Below, piece by piece: positions 49,746 to 61,565 of a stretch of DNA of 64,000 nucleotides. The notes beneath the pieces are model-generated. The model was given only the letters and a program-made list of their open reading frames with translations, was not told where the DNA came from and made no database searches. A program made the position numbers and the translations under genes. The stretch comes from Notospermus geniculatus (taxonomy: Eukaryota > Nemertea > Pilidiophora > Heteronemertea > Lineidae), in contig NMRB01000008.1 of NCBI GenBank assembly GCA_002633025.1, positions 625,739-689,738 on the forward strand. Direction: 5' to 3'. Each line of letters starts with the position of its first letter. Position 1 is the stretch's first letter.

Positions 49746-52480
49746 ATCAGGAGATTACATACGAGTTGCCACCGAAATGGAATGTTACAGAAAAAGTACG
49801 AAATCCCTGGCGTTGACAACGGGTCATTCCCGAAAGTGCCCCAGTAGAATGAGAACAATTACAAAAGTCGGGTTCCGAATGTCGGAAGTTCTGCAAAGGG
49901 TGCGTAATTCACGTGGCCCCTACCGGTAGCAGTCGCCACGAAATGCCAAACATTTTTTCTCATATAATAATGATTCGTCCCCTGTCCAAACACACCACAC
50001 GACAGCTTCAATTATACTCATTATTGTTTTATGATTGATTTGGGTATATTTCCTACGTCACGAATGCTGTGGAGTGTACAGGGTGTTGAGAGAACGATTC
50101 TGAGGTTGGAAATCTTGAACCGATCAACTATATAGTTTTAGTAGTGATTCCCCAAAACAGAGAGTACAATGAGTTTCAGTGAACTGACTTCCAATACGTG
50201 CATCTTCATGGACAGAGAAGTGAGGATAGAGAGGATGGTAACGATGTGTATAGTAGCGCCATCTCTTCTCGAGTGGCGTCATAAGGCTGTCACTCGCATG
50301 CTCATTCAGCAAAACATCGAATGCAGGAGGGCACTTTTAAACAATGCTAACGACAGTACATGGTGCAGCTCCGTGGTATACATTTACTACGATTTTTGTC
50401 TGAATGGCGGGGCAGGGATGAAATGCACAAAAATCATCATTCCATCACAGTGTCGTGAGGGGAGAATATGGCTGATTGGCTGATGTGCCTCACCAATATC
50501 TGACCACAGCTTGATTTGTTGAAATTCCTTCAAAGCCACTCGAAGCCCATAAATTGGTTAAGGATGTACATGTACGTACCTTTATGTAGATTTCAAATTA
50601 TAACTAGGTTATGTTTGATATTGACACTTATGTTTTGTTATCTGTGATGAAATGGACACTGAATGTAACTGTCTTGCAGAGGGCGTAAAAAGACTGGGAT
50701 ATTTATTAATTCTCGCTCATAACTTTAATTCGATAAAGTATTGTCATGTTCAAACCGGAGCGGAGTAGGGCTTGAAAGGACAGGACGTTGTGGATGTTCG
50801 GCTGCACAGGAGGCGCCTGATTTTTGCAATCTTTTTTGGTATATGGCCAATTGCCATCGAACTGCTCCGACAAGTTGTTGCCTGCAGTACACGACGACTG
50901 CTGCATTGAATACAAAAGTTGCCCCCATAGTCTCCATCAAAAGCACATTTAAACTACATATAATGCATCGTTTAACATTTCGCAACCATCATGTCTCGGG
51001 TAACGGACAGAATAGTTTGCCTAGCAATTCTGAGCAGTCGATGGTGATCAACCACTCGAATTTCCCAACCACTATGTGAATCACGATCTGGTGATGAAAT
51101 TCTTTGGGATGAGAAAATTAGTAGAGTCTATTTAGGCAAGTTTTGACTAAACATATGCCTGACGTTTTTTCCTATTCTACACTATCTCTTTATATCCATT
51201 GCATTAGACATTATTTGTGCGCGTGTGATTGTGTCCCCTGTAGTGTAAAGTGACTCAGCGTTATCGTTTGGTCCGAGTGCAGCATGATACATGTAGTACA
51301 TGTCAATTATGTCACCGCCATTATTTGTAGTACATTCGTCACGCCATGTACATGTGCCAACAAGTATACTATATGACACCGATGTGCAAGTCATGAACCC
51401 ATGAATATGCGTGCACAAACGCATACAGAAGTGGTTCCACTGGTTCCCAAGGTATTAATTATGACCGAAGTTCTCGTCAAATCAAAAAAACGATGAGAGA
51501 CAAGGCCTACAAGAATACAGGCCTTAATTCAGCTATCTGAAGGGACAAGACCTACTAGAACATATGCTGCTACGTGTATCTCCATTTGTATATCAAAAAT
51601 AATGTAAAAAGGGTCAGTTAGGCATATTGTTGGCCTAACTTTGGTTCATTGAAAAGCAAGGCCTATTGCCGCCATCACTGAGTATTACAATGGTCACTGT
51701 GGATGGACGGCTTTCCTTAAAATGGCAGTTGCATCAGACTATCAGAAGGCCTACCAGAGGTCAATTCAAAGTCTTAAGAAGATGGAAAATGTACATAAAC
51801 CTGAGGAGAACATTGTGTCCTACAAGATGTATCCTTACAATGCATGCACAAGTTGAAGGGGGAATATTCGAGCACACTTTATAGTTTCCTACAGCTGTCA
51901 AAATATGCATAGAAGTTCTGAATGTACGCTGCATGCATAAATAGCAAATGGCTATTGCTGGTAAGCAACTTACGGTACAAATACCACTACGTCAGCCGTG
52001 CAGAACTGTAATATTTTGATGTCTGTGGGTAATGGAATCGAAAGATATGCCACTTAAATAGGCCTATATCGTATAGTAAGGATGGCTAACTTGCAAATGG
52101 AAAGAAAGGCCTACAGCATAGTATCAAATATCGTTGACCTTCCTATACAGGAAAGAAATTTAATCCATGTCATGCTGATGGAGCAATCCCAAGTTTTAAA
52201 CAGTTATAGCAATAAAACGCTAAACGTTAATTTCTGGTTCTATCGTTTCTCTTTTCATTGTCAATCTCTATCATATAGCCTTCGGCAGATGTTGCATTGA
52301 AACTTGAGTGCGAAGTTCTGCGTCCGGGTGTGCGCGAAAAATCATGGAAAATATCGAACAAATTCAACACAACCTTTAAACATATATTTAATAACAAACC
52401 GATTAAGTTAACATTTGTGGAATAATAATAAACTAGTATCACGGACGCCAGCGTAAAGCGGCCTCAGCCAAAGGGATGGC
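49746..52480. other. Region between convergent SYT12 and GMC genes
   Basis: The 3' ends of the two genes face each other here. No gene is recognised. Frames at 50.1-51.1 kb overlap on both strands without motifs. AATAAA at 49741-49746 overlaps the SYT12 stop codon and is too close to serve as its poly(A) signal. Confidence 0.45.
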
Positions 52481-55400
52481 TCAATCGTGACCAACTTTTC
52501 TTCTCGCTTTGATGATATCTGCCGCCTTTTCCGCAACCATCACGACGGGACTCAGGGTGTTTCCGGCTGGAGGGAACGGCATTATCGATGCGTCGATGAC
52601 TCTTAATCCACTGAATCCTTTCACCCTGAAATTCAATGAATAATTATGAAGATTACGTCACATGGTTTCACATTTTTCGACAAATGTCTTACAACCGGAA
52701 CGCTTCAGTGAGACTGCGTTCGGGTCCAATTAGCTTACCTCAGCTCTGGGTCGACAACTGACGATGTGTCGTTAACTGGTCCCATTTTGCAAGTTCCAAC
52801 CACGTGATAGATACTGACAGCAGTTTCCTTCACGATGCACCGGAAGTAGTCCATACTGCCAGCCTGGTAATGGGAGCACTGAGCATACGATGGAAGATGA
52901 ACCTTCGTACCAATAGCCTGGAATGACGCACTTCCTTGAACTAAACTCACCGTCTTCTTTATACCTGTGGAGGAAGAGTATGACGTTTTTGCACCAAGTA
53001 TTTTGTTCAGAGGTTTTCACGATGAACTAAATTGCCGATTCAATTTGTTTGGAACTGGCCGAATGGCATAATTATTTCGCATTTCGGGTGCGCCAAAACA
53101 CAGCTCACCTTCAGCCAAACGATCTACATCTTCCTCGTTGCTGAAATAATTGAGGTCGATGACAGGACTGTCGAAGGGATTCGTCGATTTCAACTCAACA
53201 TGCCCTGTAGATTTTGCAGATAGTAAGGATACTGCAATTAGGAAACCTTCTTGCGCCTTCCTGTAATTGGGTGGTTTGAAAGACTCCCAGGTTTCCGGCC
53301 TGTAATTGGACAAATCTTCCATGACGTCATTGACGACAGAACCGACCCCTATTGACTGGAGCTGAATGTCAGGCCTGGATGAGATTGCGTAGTGTGTTCT
53401 GAGGAACGCAAGTCCGTTCATACCATTGGAACTGTAATAACCTACACCGGGATGTGTAAAGAAAAACAAACACTTTGTAGTCAGTAAATTAATGACCAGA
53501 ACGTTTGGAAATTCACGGCACGTCCCCAACGTTTGGCAAGTCATGTGCGTCTTCAAAGTATTAGGTGCTCCGACCGGCGTGAGGAGCGACTTCAAACGTA
53601 CAAGAAGGTACACATCGAGGTGTTCGGAGCTACATTTTGAAGACTTCTTTCCTCTTCCAGTACCATGTGTTCGTAGAGGGAATTGGCAAACGATTGTACG
53701 GCAATCTTAGACCTACCTTCTCTCCATAACAAGTACTTTAGTATCTCCCATGGCGACATTAGTTTAGCTTGCGTGATGGAGAGAGGTTTCTCTATGGTAA
53801 AGTAGACGCCGACGAACGGATGATCTCTTAGATTCAGGCCAACAGGAAGGTCAGCTAACACTGGAATCTGAGAGAAGTAAAGGCGACGATGAGGGGAATG
53901 TGAATTAACTCAAACGAAGGATCACAGTGTGAGTGTCTTCAATCAATCATTTTTTCAAAGATTGATTCATGCCTGTACCTTCATATTTCTAAGATGGTCC
54001 TTGGGACCAATGCCCGAGTTCAACAATATTTTTGGACTCGCTATCGTGCCTGCACTCAGTATCACTTCTCCCTGCACGGATGTGTTTAAGTGGATGACTT
54101 TATTATCAACACCGATGGCAACCACACCAGTCGCTTTCCTGGAGTTGGTAAAAACAACCTGAAATGAAGAACATGAAAGTTTGCAATCGGATGAACAATT
54201 TGCAGTGAGCAGAGTGTTCCGCAGTGGTGTTGAGGTTGGAAGCATTTGTATTTCCTGGGGGATCGTGTCGGCCGACATTTGAAATCAGTGAGAGCCATTA
54301 CTGTCAATACTAGGTAGGAGCAATGCACGAGCAGTCTTGAACAATACTGTTTCTTTCAATATAGAATTAAATGGGTCCGTATTAACGTGAATGGGAGTTT
54401 TCAATTGATTTCTACGGCAGTGACACCTAATTCATGGTAAAAAATCCCCATTATCTTATGGTGGACGTTACATGTATATCATATTCGGTGTATATGACCA
54501 ATTTCCAGTGGGAATACTCAAATCGCGTCGCGATCATGTCCGTAGACTGCGGTGTCCAATACATGTATTGATTGTGGTAACCAGAGATTCATGTACTAGT
54601 ATTAAGATCAAAGCCTTTTCAATTAACAACGTACCTTCGTCACCATTGTATTTGGTAGGACATACAAGTTCTTTCTTTGTAATATGGGTTTCAGGTAGGC
54701 TTTATATGTGGTACACCGCTCACCAATGTGGATATTCCCTGAAAATGGCAAGGGAAATAATCATCAAGAGCATCTTCGTGCGTAGCATTAATTGGCTCTT
54801 CGCTCATCGTCACCTACCTTGTGGCCTCATAAATCCAACCTGATCTTCCCCATTGACGTCATGGACGCTGTAACCCGATTCTCTCCCAGCGGACAAGAAG
54901 GCATCAGTTAATTCTGGTAAGGTTTCCATGTCACTGACCTGAAGGGGGCCAGATGAACCATGATAGTCTGGAAATAAAGAATGCCTTCCCAATAACACGT
55001 ACTGCCATGTGGTCAATTGCAAGACTTACCACCGCCTTCTCGCTGTCAATGATAGGAGAATCCCAACTTGCATTTTTTCCTTATTTTTGGGGTGTGTTCA
55101 GTTCGTCGGCTTGATTCAACTTAAGGGTTCATGACGTGGAATTGAGTCATATTTTTAGCACAGATCTCCGTCCCCCTGGTCTTGCAGTCTCATATTTGCA
55201 CAGACAACATCAATAAAGTCTCGTTCGGGAAAACCCTAAATCAGGTAATAAAACCCATAAAGACATTCACACATACCGGACTCTCTCAACGCTGCATTAT
55301 GATTCGTCTCCGCCTTGATGAAGTAAGGAAGTACATTCGAATAGTTCCATCCATAGCAGCCGTCTTTCGCCCATTTATCATAGTCTTCTCTGTTTCCTCT

Positions 55401-56616
55401 TGTGTACACTAAAGCATTTATGCCGCTACTTCCGCCAAGCATCTTGCCGGAGACGAGGCCAAATTGCTAGAATGGTAAGGTTCGCCCAATGACGAGTTGT
55501 CAAGGAAATTTTCAAGGAATGGTAATTGAAATGTAGGTGACGGAACAGGAAAATTTCTGTCACAGTTACAGGATAGGCGGATTTTTTCAAGTGGTTAGTA
55601 CGCTCTAAAACAATATCACAGGCCTACATTCATCACACCATAGACGGAATTTTCATATCTGAGTACGTTCTTACGTTGTTTTTGAGAGCCTTGAATGCAT
55701 ATTTTTGTGGAGTAGACATGTACGCCCAATCGACATTGCTCTTCTGTAGGAAAGGAGCCATGATGGGTATTCGCGAAAATATCCCGCTCCATCCCGATGG
55801 GATACCGCCCGCTTCGATCAGGAGAACGGTCACATTTGGGTTTTCTGAGAGGCGAGAGGCAAGGACACAGCCAGCAGTGCCACCACCAACTGAAGAAACG
55901 AAGAAACATTAAGTTGAACTGTGTGTTCAGCAACCTCATCCGAGCGTCTCTCCTCAACGTAACTTCAGAATGTCACCAATAGGTCGACGTTAATTACAAT
56001 CATGGTTAACGAAGTCAATATCCTTTATTAATCAAAGAGAAATTCCTAATTACTTTCGCAAATTAGCGATATGAATAGGCTCATGTAATCTCAACTATAA
56101 ACACGATACACTGATCGTAAACGGGAACCGCCCATGCATGCGGACTTCAGACAGGTCAGAATATCGTCAATGGATCGAAATGGCAAAACGGAATGGTAAC
56201 CGCCTGAATATATCAAATGACACATTCACTAGAATTCAAATTAGCCGATACTTTAAGCAACCTGAACACCTAAAACCGTAAACATTAAGAACTCGATGAA
56301 TTCCTCGGCAGCCGGTGTACTACGGTCAGTGTTGCAGTAACCCTCAGCAACTGGGGAGCTGTATCCATTGGCAACACACCGTCCAAAAATATGTGTCAGA
56401 TTTCTGTTGTCATTATCGTCGGGCTGTCACACAAACGTGATCTGTTAATGTGCTGTGATCGCAGATCGCAAGATTCGTTACATCAAGCTACTCACCAATT
56501 ATGTAATCAAATGCCAAATGCAGAGGGACGGTCGTAAATGGTTGAGTAAACCACCAAAAGCCCAGATAGAGCCCGAAGATAAGGACCACCACGGACGGAA
56601 CAATTGCTTTCCACAT
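52481..56616 (-). CDS. GMC oxidoreductase (choline/glucose dehydrogenase-like)
   Basis: Ten exons in coding order: 56616-56496, 55889-55675, 55466-55277, 54967-54818, 54738-54635, 54158-53979, 53867-53717, 53441-53109, 52964-52739 and 52625-52481. All borders are GT/AG and phases 1,0,1,1,0,0,1,1,2 join to 604 residues. The family are FAD-dependent enzymes that oxidise alcohols or sugars. Features: a hydrophobic N-terminal anchor (about 5-23); the FAD-binding GGGTAG (42-47) with E66 for the ribose; GMC signature 1 around [11 protein letters not shown] (119-129); signature 2 at 297-311 (GTIASP...NSGIG); catalytic H535 in [10 protein letters not shown]; and partner N579 in GNT. VDPELR joins across the last intron. 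The start is the first in-frame ATG, just before the hydrophobic segment; the frame is open further upstream without an ATG. Substrate cannot be told from sequence. All motifs are intact, so it looks functional. Confidence 0.94.
55890..56495. other. First intron of the GMC gene
   Basis: Intron separating the membrane-anchor exon from the FAD-binding exon. It splits the Val codon before GGGTAG. No additional exon is needed. Confidence 0.65.
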
Positions 56617-58299
56617 AGCTGGACGGTCACGACCTCCCACTTCTGTTGTAACCAATCTTGTGTGTGGACTGGTCAAGTGCAGACAATCACGCTCACTGGA
56701 GAGGCAGAAGGTGTCATCATTATGGGAGAATATGTAATGAGAAAGGATATCACTTAGACACTCAAGGTATCATTAGGCCAAGGAATACAAGCTATGACAA
56801 TGAAAACGTAAATTTGGCTAAGAAATATAGCGGAAGACATCTCTCATAATCAGTCATCTTATCTATAACGGGAGATGATTAAACACGATTTAAAACTAAA
56901 TGTACCTCAAATCAATCCTTTGAATTTGCACTCCACAATTTTACAAATTTTAACACAATTTTGAACAACCTTCGAAAATGAAACACTACACAGGATAGAG
57001 TCCAATTGTCCCTGTATTCGCGACGAATTGCTCGCCTTACTTTCACAATCCAATGTCCCTGGAAAACAGAAAATGATGAGTTTTTACGTCATTTGAGGAC
57101 ACCATGGCAGCACCCCTCCGGAAAATTAATGAAACAGTCAGTGTTCCCATATTAAGAGAACGTAAATCGAATAATTCGAAAGAGGGAGATTGCACGCACC
57201 ACCCTTGAAGGTAGGTGGACACTGATGAACTGTGCGTGATAGTCATAGTGCTACTTTCACGTCCTCTACTGTGACAACGATAGGGCAATTTCGTAAGGAG
57301 CCGTGATCATCAATTCGATATCTCATTCTGCCGGGATTGATTACCGTATTCTGAGGAGTATCAAATCCAACCTCAAAATGGCAGACATTTTAATTTGGAG
57401 TTGAATTACGGCCCGTTTTTCGGGAAGATGGGCCGGCAGTGAGAGGACGTTTTTGTCATAAATCGAAATGAGTGCCATGTGCACAAAACGAAGATAATCA
57501 AATCACAGAGACCTCTTTTGTAAACCTCACTAGGCACAGTAATGGACAAAATTTGAAAGCAGGAGTGATTCACGGAGGGCATCTCCCTTGAGTGTGCCCC
57601 TTCTTTAAATACTCTCTTTTACACATTAAGGCCCGGTTGCACCAGTCATGCTCAAAATTGTGTTTGAGGTTGAGCTCAGCCGAGTAAGACTTAAAAGTTG
57701 AGTACGCCCCTTGTTGCACCAAATTCGACTGAGTAATACTCAGTTGAGTACTACTCAACAACACAAGAGCATAACTTCCTTCTACTCGAGGAAATGTTGC
57801 GATGTCGGCAAACCTTCTCACGTCGTCATTGGCAGAAAAATGAATATATTCATCCCGTCATCTTGTGTATGCCAAACATGTCGCCGATAACATTTTGGAA
57901 CGCAGTTGCAAAGTACCGCAGTGACACGTATGCAACTGCAGAGCCGGCGGAGCAGCTGCATTCTTGTTAATACGATGCCGCAGTTCATTTTTCGATTTCG
58001 CCAGCTGTGTGCAATGCCTTTTTCCTTAGTTATGAAACAGAACAACTGGATAAATTCTTCATNATCAAAATGGGCAATTATTGCCAATCTTTCTCCCATC
58101 CATTATGCCAGAAGCACATGACACCCATTTTGAGCCCCATATTGTGCAATAATATTGTACCGTGGAAAAACCGCTTTACTTTTTGCGGTGTTAGGAAATG
58201 CGTAATAACCTCACAAATCCAGAGCCAACAGACCATACACTGTCACGAGTGGTGTTGATTTTTTCTGATAGTAGGCCAATGCATGTCACTTTCAGTCCT
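56617..58299. other. Upstream of GMC gene; partial repeat, no gene
   Basis: This interval should contain the GMC promoter. At about 57630-57770 a stretch with GGCCCGGTTGCACC, repeated CGAGTAA/GACTGAG phrases and GAGTACTACTCA looks like part of an interspersed element. A single N is at 58063, inside low-value frames, with no flanking duplication seen. Confidence 0.4.
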
Positions 58300-58541
58300 G
58301 GGGCCGTATGCACAAAACATCTTAAGTGTAAAATTTCCCTTATCTTTTGTTTGGAACAATAGTTTAAGGGAAATTTTACACTTAAGGGGCCGATTTCACA
58401 AAGGGCGTTTAAGACTTAGACGCGTGTAACTTCGTCAAATGCATGGTGGAAGTGCGTGCATTTAGTGAAGTTACACGCGTCTAAGTCTTAAACACCCTTT
58501 GTGAAATCGGCCCACAATGTTTTATGCATAAATACGGCCCC
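58300..58541. mobile_element. Palindromic GGGGCCGTATGC family, copy 3, interrupted
   Basis: The outer ends GGGGCCGTATGCACAAAACA and TGTTTTATGCATAAATACGG match the elements at 5.0 and 45.5 kb. The right arm is interrupted at 58386 by a different hairpin element ending at 58513, after which the original arm resumes. Confidence 0.75.
58386..58513. mobile_element. Nested hairpin element, GGGCCGATTTCACAAAGGG ends
   Basis: GGGCCGATTTCACAAAGGG at the left is complementary to CCCTTTGTGAAATCGGCCC at the right. The arms continue through TTTAAGACTTAGACGCGTG and its complement. About 128 bases, no coding capacity. It lies inside the copy-3 element and so is the younger insertion. Confidence 0.75.
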
Positions 58542-58605
58542 AGGTTCTGTTTCCCGATTCACAGTGTGTTGAGCGCTTCGGTGGAGGTTCTGCCATATCA
58601 CGGAT

Positions 58606-58675
58606 TTGACTGAGTATACTGAGACTCAGGTGGACATTTCTTGACTGAGTATACTGAGACTCAGGTGGACATTTC
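58606..58675. repeat. Two exact tandem copies of a 35-bp unit
   Basis: The unit beginning TTGACTGAGTATACTGAGAC occurs at 58606-58640 and again at 58641-58675 without a visible mismatch. Recent slippage or unequal exchange is likely. The unit contains the imperfect palindrome CTGAGTATACTGAGACTCAG. Confidence 0.8.
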
Positions 58676-59688
58676 GTACAAAAAAAGTCTTTAAATGTGT
58701 AAAAGAGAGCAGGTCCAAGAATTTGAACACCTGAACGAAATTTTACCGGTAGAGGAGTGTCAGTATCTTCACCGACGAATCATCAGATAGCCTGACACAG
58801 TGACATCAAATGTTCCTTGAAACAGCGAGTCCGCAACGAAATGCGCCACAGTAAAGAGTGATGCTGCAACAGTCGCACTTGTCACACCAGCTGCAGCATT
58901 AATCAAGAACACTCCAGAATACAAGTATCCCATGGTTCAGACACAATAGCATGTGATTAACACTCTTTGTACTTTTCCCTGAACGGTGTGTAAGAAGTCC
59001 CTTCACGACAAAACCACGGCTGACCCGTTCAAGCTTGATTGACGTCACAATCACAGCCACAATATAAAAGTATCCCACAACGATCTGCTAAACAGAAATT
59101 ACGTCGGTCTTCGCAGTTACAGGTATGTCAAAAAGGTCTCGCCTACAATTGGCTCGGTTGCCATGGATAAACCATAAACCGATAACACCGACTCGAAGAA
59201 ATGTAAAACCAAACTATGGGCACCTAGGCCTATTTCGTGTTTCTTATCTTCCTTTTCTTCGTGAAAAATAATGATCTTGTAAGAAGCGCTATGTATATAT
59301 AGTAGGCATATTACCCGTTTATCCTGCTCAGCCCCTGGTCCGGTTTTCTGAAACTTTCTCCCACCAACAAACATGACGCCTGTTAGGGCCTGGTGCCCAC
59401 TTTGCTGAAAAACAACAACAGAATCAGGGGAAGGACGACTGCGTTTTCGTTTGGAATGATGATTTACAAAAAGGGGGGTTTGGTCCAAATTTGGAAATTC
59501 GACATACTCTTAACTAGTTCAGGTGATAGGTGACGTCAGTGGACAGAAATGATAAACCATTGGATGTATTGTAGGCCTACAACCCTTGATGTGGAGGTTC
59601 TAATCCTATCTGAGAAAAGAAATCGGAAAAATTTCGCCGAAAAACAACCGTTAAAACAGTATACACACCTGCATTCAAGGAATGCGTC
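58676..59688. other. Intergenic; no gene recognised
   Basis: A 123-codon minus frame (59117-59488) has no recognisable domain. Nothing else is supported. Confidence 0.4.
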
Positions 59689-59898
59689 TCAAAATGCTTC
59701 TCCATACTGCCCAAATTGCTCTTCCTTTCCTCTCTGGTCGGTGTTCAGGAGAATGTCACGTATCTTGAGGTCCAAAGGAGAAAAATAATCGGGATTTCCG
59801 AAGAGAGATCTTGCGGCATTGATTGGTCCAACATGTTCCTCGAGGGTCATCGCACTCGGCATGTTTGGCCTTTGGTTAGGAGAATTTGGCGCATACAC
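59689..59898 (-). CDS. Unrecognised exon-like ORF, possible C-terminal exon
   Basis: About 69 codons end in TGA at 59689-59691. The translation has the balanced composition of a folded protein: ATG-Pro-Ser-Ala-Met-Thr followed by acidic, hydrophobic and aromatic residues, then LDLKIRDILLNTDQRGKEEQ. A pyrimidine-containing stretch ending TTGGAG just before 59898 could serve as an acceptor, but it is weak. No domain is recognised. It could be the last exon of a minus-strand gene whose other exons lie to the right, beyond the duplicated sequence at 60-61.6 kb, or a chance frame. Confidence 0.3.
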   Translation of the reverse strand: MYAPNSPNQRPNMPSAMTLEEHVGPINAARSLFGNPDYFSPLDLKIRDILLNTDQRGKEEQFGQYGEAF

Positions 59899-59904
59899 TC
59901 CAAT

Positions 59905-60723
59905 AGGTCAAGCGATAGATGGAGAAGTTAAATGATTTCTTCCCTACGCATGATTAGCCAAGTAGCTTTTTCGAGGAGTTCGTCAACTCCCATTATAATC
60001 CAAGTCCCATCTCATTATGGCTTTTAAACATTCGTTGATGAATTATTAATACCTCATGGGTTTGTATCTATGTTGGTCAGGCAGCAGGTTCAATATTGAT
60101 ATAGCTTGTATTTCACCATTTTTAGGTCAAGTCGCTACAAAACTGCCATCTAACGGTTGGACTGTTGTGACCTTGAAAAGTAGGTCAAATTGAGAACTTA
60201 TTATGTATTTCATGTATCTTTATTAATCATGTTAATTGTCCCTATGATAAAAATTTGGAGCTGATCCCGAAAATTAAAATGAATGAACAACCAGGGACGT
60301 TTATACTGTCATGGGAGACCACAGAGATGCAAAAGTCAAAATTTTCGAACCAAGTTGAATTGAATTAAGATTTTAGGTCATAAATGACAGTAAACCCACT
60401 CATGGCTCATGAGATTCATCTTGACAACATTTGAATGGGCGTAGCTCTGGATTGGGTGCTAAAAATTCCATGGGGTTTTCACTATTGCAGTCAGTAGAAT
60501 TAGTGACACTGACAACATACAATATGATCATCATGATTTTGTCAAAATTATTGCATATAAATGCCCATATATGTATTCATGAAAACGATGTGCAGCTTTG
60601 TTGGAAAGCAGGCATCAGGTTGGCAAAAAGTGGGCCAAATCCTTGAGTACCCAGAAGCTCAAACTCGTGCCTTTCATCCAAGTCTAAACTGGATGATGTC
60701 ATGATGCCCGATGATGTCATTCG
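59905..60723. repeat. First copy of a direct duplication (contig end)
   Basis: It is repeated at 60725-61565 with small indels: 15-20 extra bases near 60795, six near 60870, a TACATGTA insertion near 60945 and a nine-base loss near 61075 in the second copy. Long stretches are identical, including the 71-codon frame at 60431-60646 and 61273-61488. Confidence 0.88.
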
Positions 60724-60724
60724 N
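60724..60724. other. Single-N assembly gap
   Basis: The first copy ends in GATGTCATTCG at 60723. After the N the sequence restarts at AGGTCAAGCGAG, equivalent to 59905, and reaches the same GATGTCATTCG at 61565. Confidence 0.88.
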
Positions 60725-61565
60725 AGGTCAAGCGAGAGATGGAGAAGTTAAATGATTTCTTCCCCACGCATGATTAGCCAAGTAGCTTTTTCGATTTCAG
60801 TGAGGGAGGAGTTCGTCGACTCCCATTATAATCCAAGTCCCATCTCATTATGGCTTTTAAACATTCGTTTTTGTTGATGAATTATTAACACCTCATGGGT
60901 TTGTATCTATGTTGGTCAGGCAGCAGGTTCAATATTGATATACATGTAGCTTGTACAAGTATTTCACCATTTTTAGGTCAAGTCGCTACAAAACTGCCAT
61001 CTAACGGTTGGACTGTTGCGACCTTGAAAAGTAGGTCAAATTGAGAACTTATTATGTATTTCATGTATCTTTATTAGTTGTCCCTATGATAAAAATTTGG
61101 AGCTGATCCCGAAAATTAAAATGAATGAACAACCAGGGACGTTTATACTGTCATGGGAGACCACAGAGATGCAAAAGTCAAAATTTTCGAACCAAGTTGA
61201 ATTGAATTAAGATTTTAGGTCATAAATGACAGTAAACCCACTCATGGCTCATGAGATTCATCTTGACAACATTTGAATGGGCGTAGCTCTGGATTGGGTG
61301 CTAAAAATTCCATGGGGTTTTCACTATTGCAGTCAGTAGAATTAGTGACACTGACAACATACAATATGATCATCATGATTTTGTCAAAATTATTGCATAT
61401 AAATGCCCATATATGTATTCATGAAAACGATGTGCAGCTTTGTTGGAAAGCAGGCATCAGATTGGCAAAAAGTGGGCCAAATCCTTGAGTACCCAGAAGC
61501 TCAAACTCGTGCCTTTCATCCAAGTCTAAACTGGATGATGTCATGATGCCCGATGATGTCATTCG
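60725..61565. repeat. Second copy of the 59.9-60.7 kb duplication
   Basis: Near-identical to 59905-60723. Probably the other allele, or the same sequence, at the start of the next contig. It has no coding feature of its own. Confidence 0.88.

Noticed and set aside
54086-54328. Minus-strand frames considered as the GMC exon between GFMRPQ and the [11 protein letters not shown] exon
   Set aside because: No frame gave family-like sequence or splice sites. The correct exon is 54635-54738, which has an acceptor, a donor, fitting phases and the expected [13 protein letters not shown] region.
60431-61488. Identical 71-codon frames in two places as a repeated gene
   Set aside because: Again explained by the N-bounded duplication, with no domain and no splice context.
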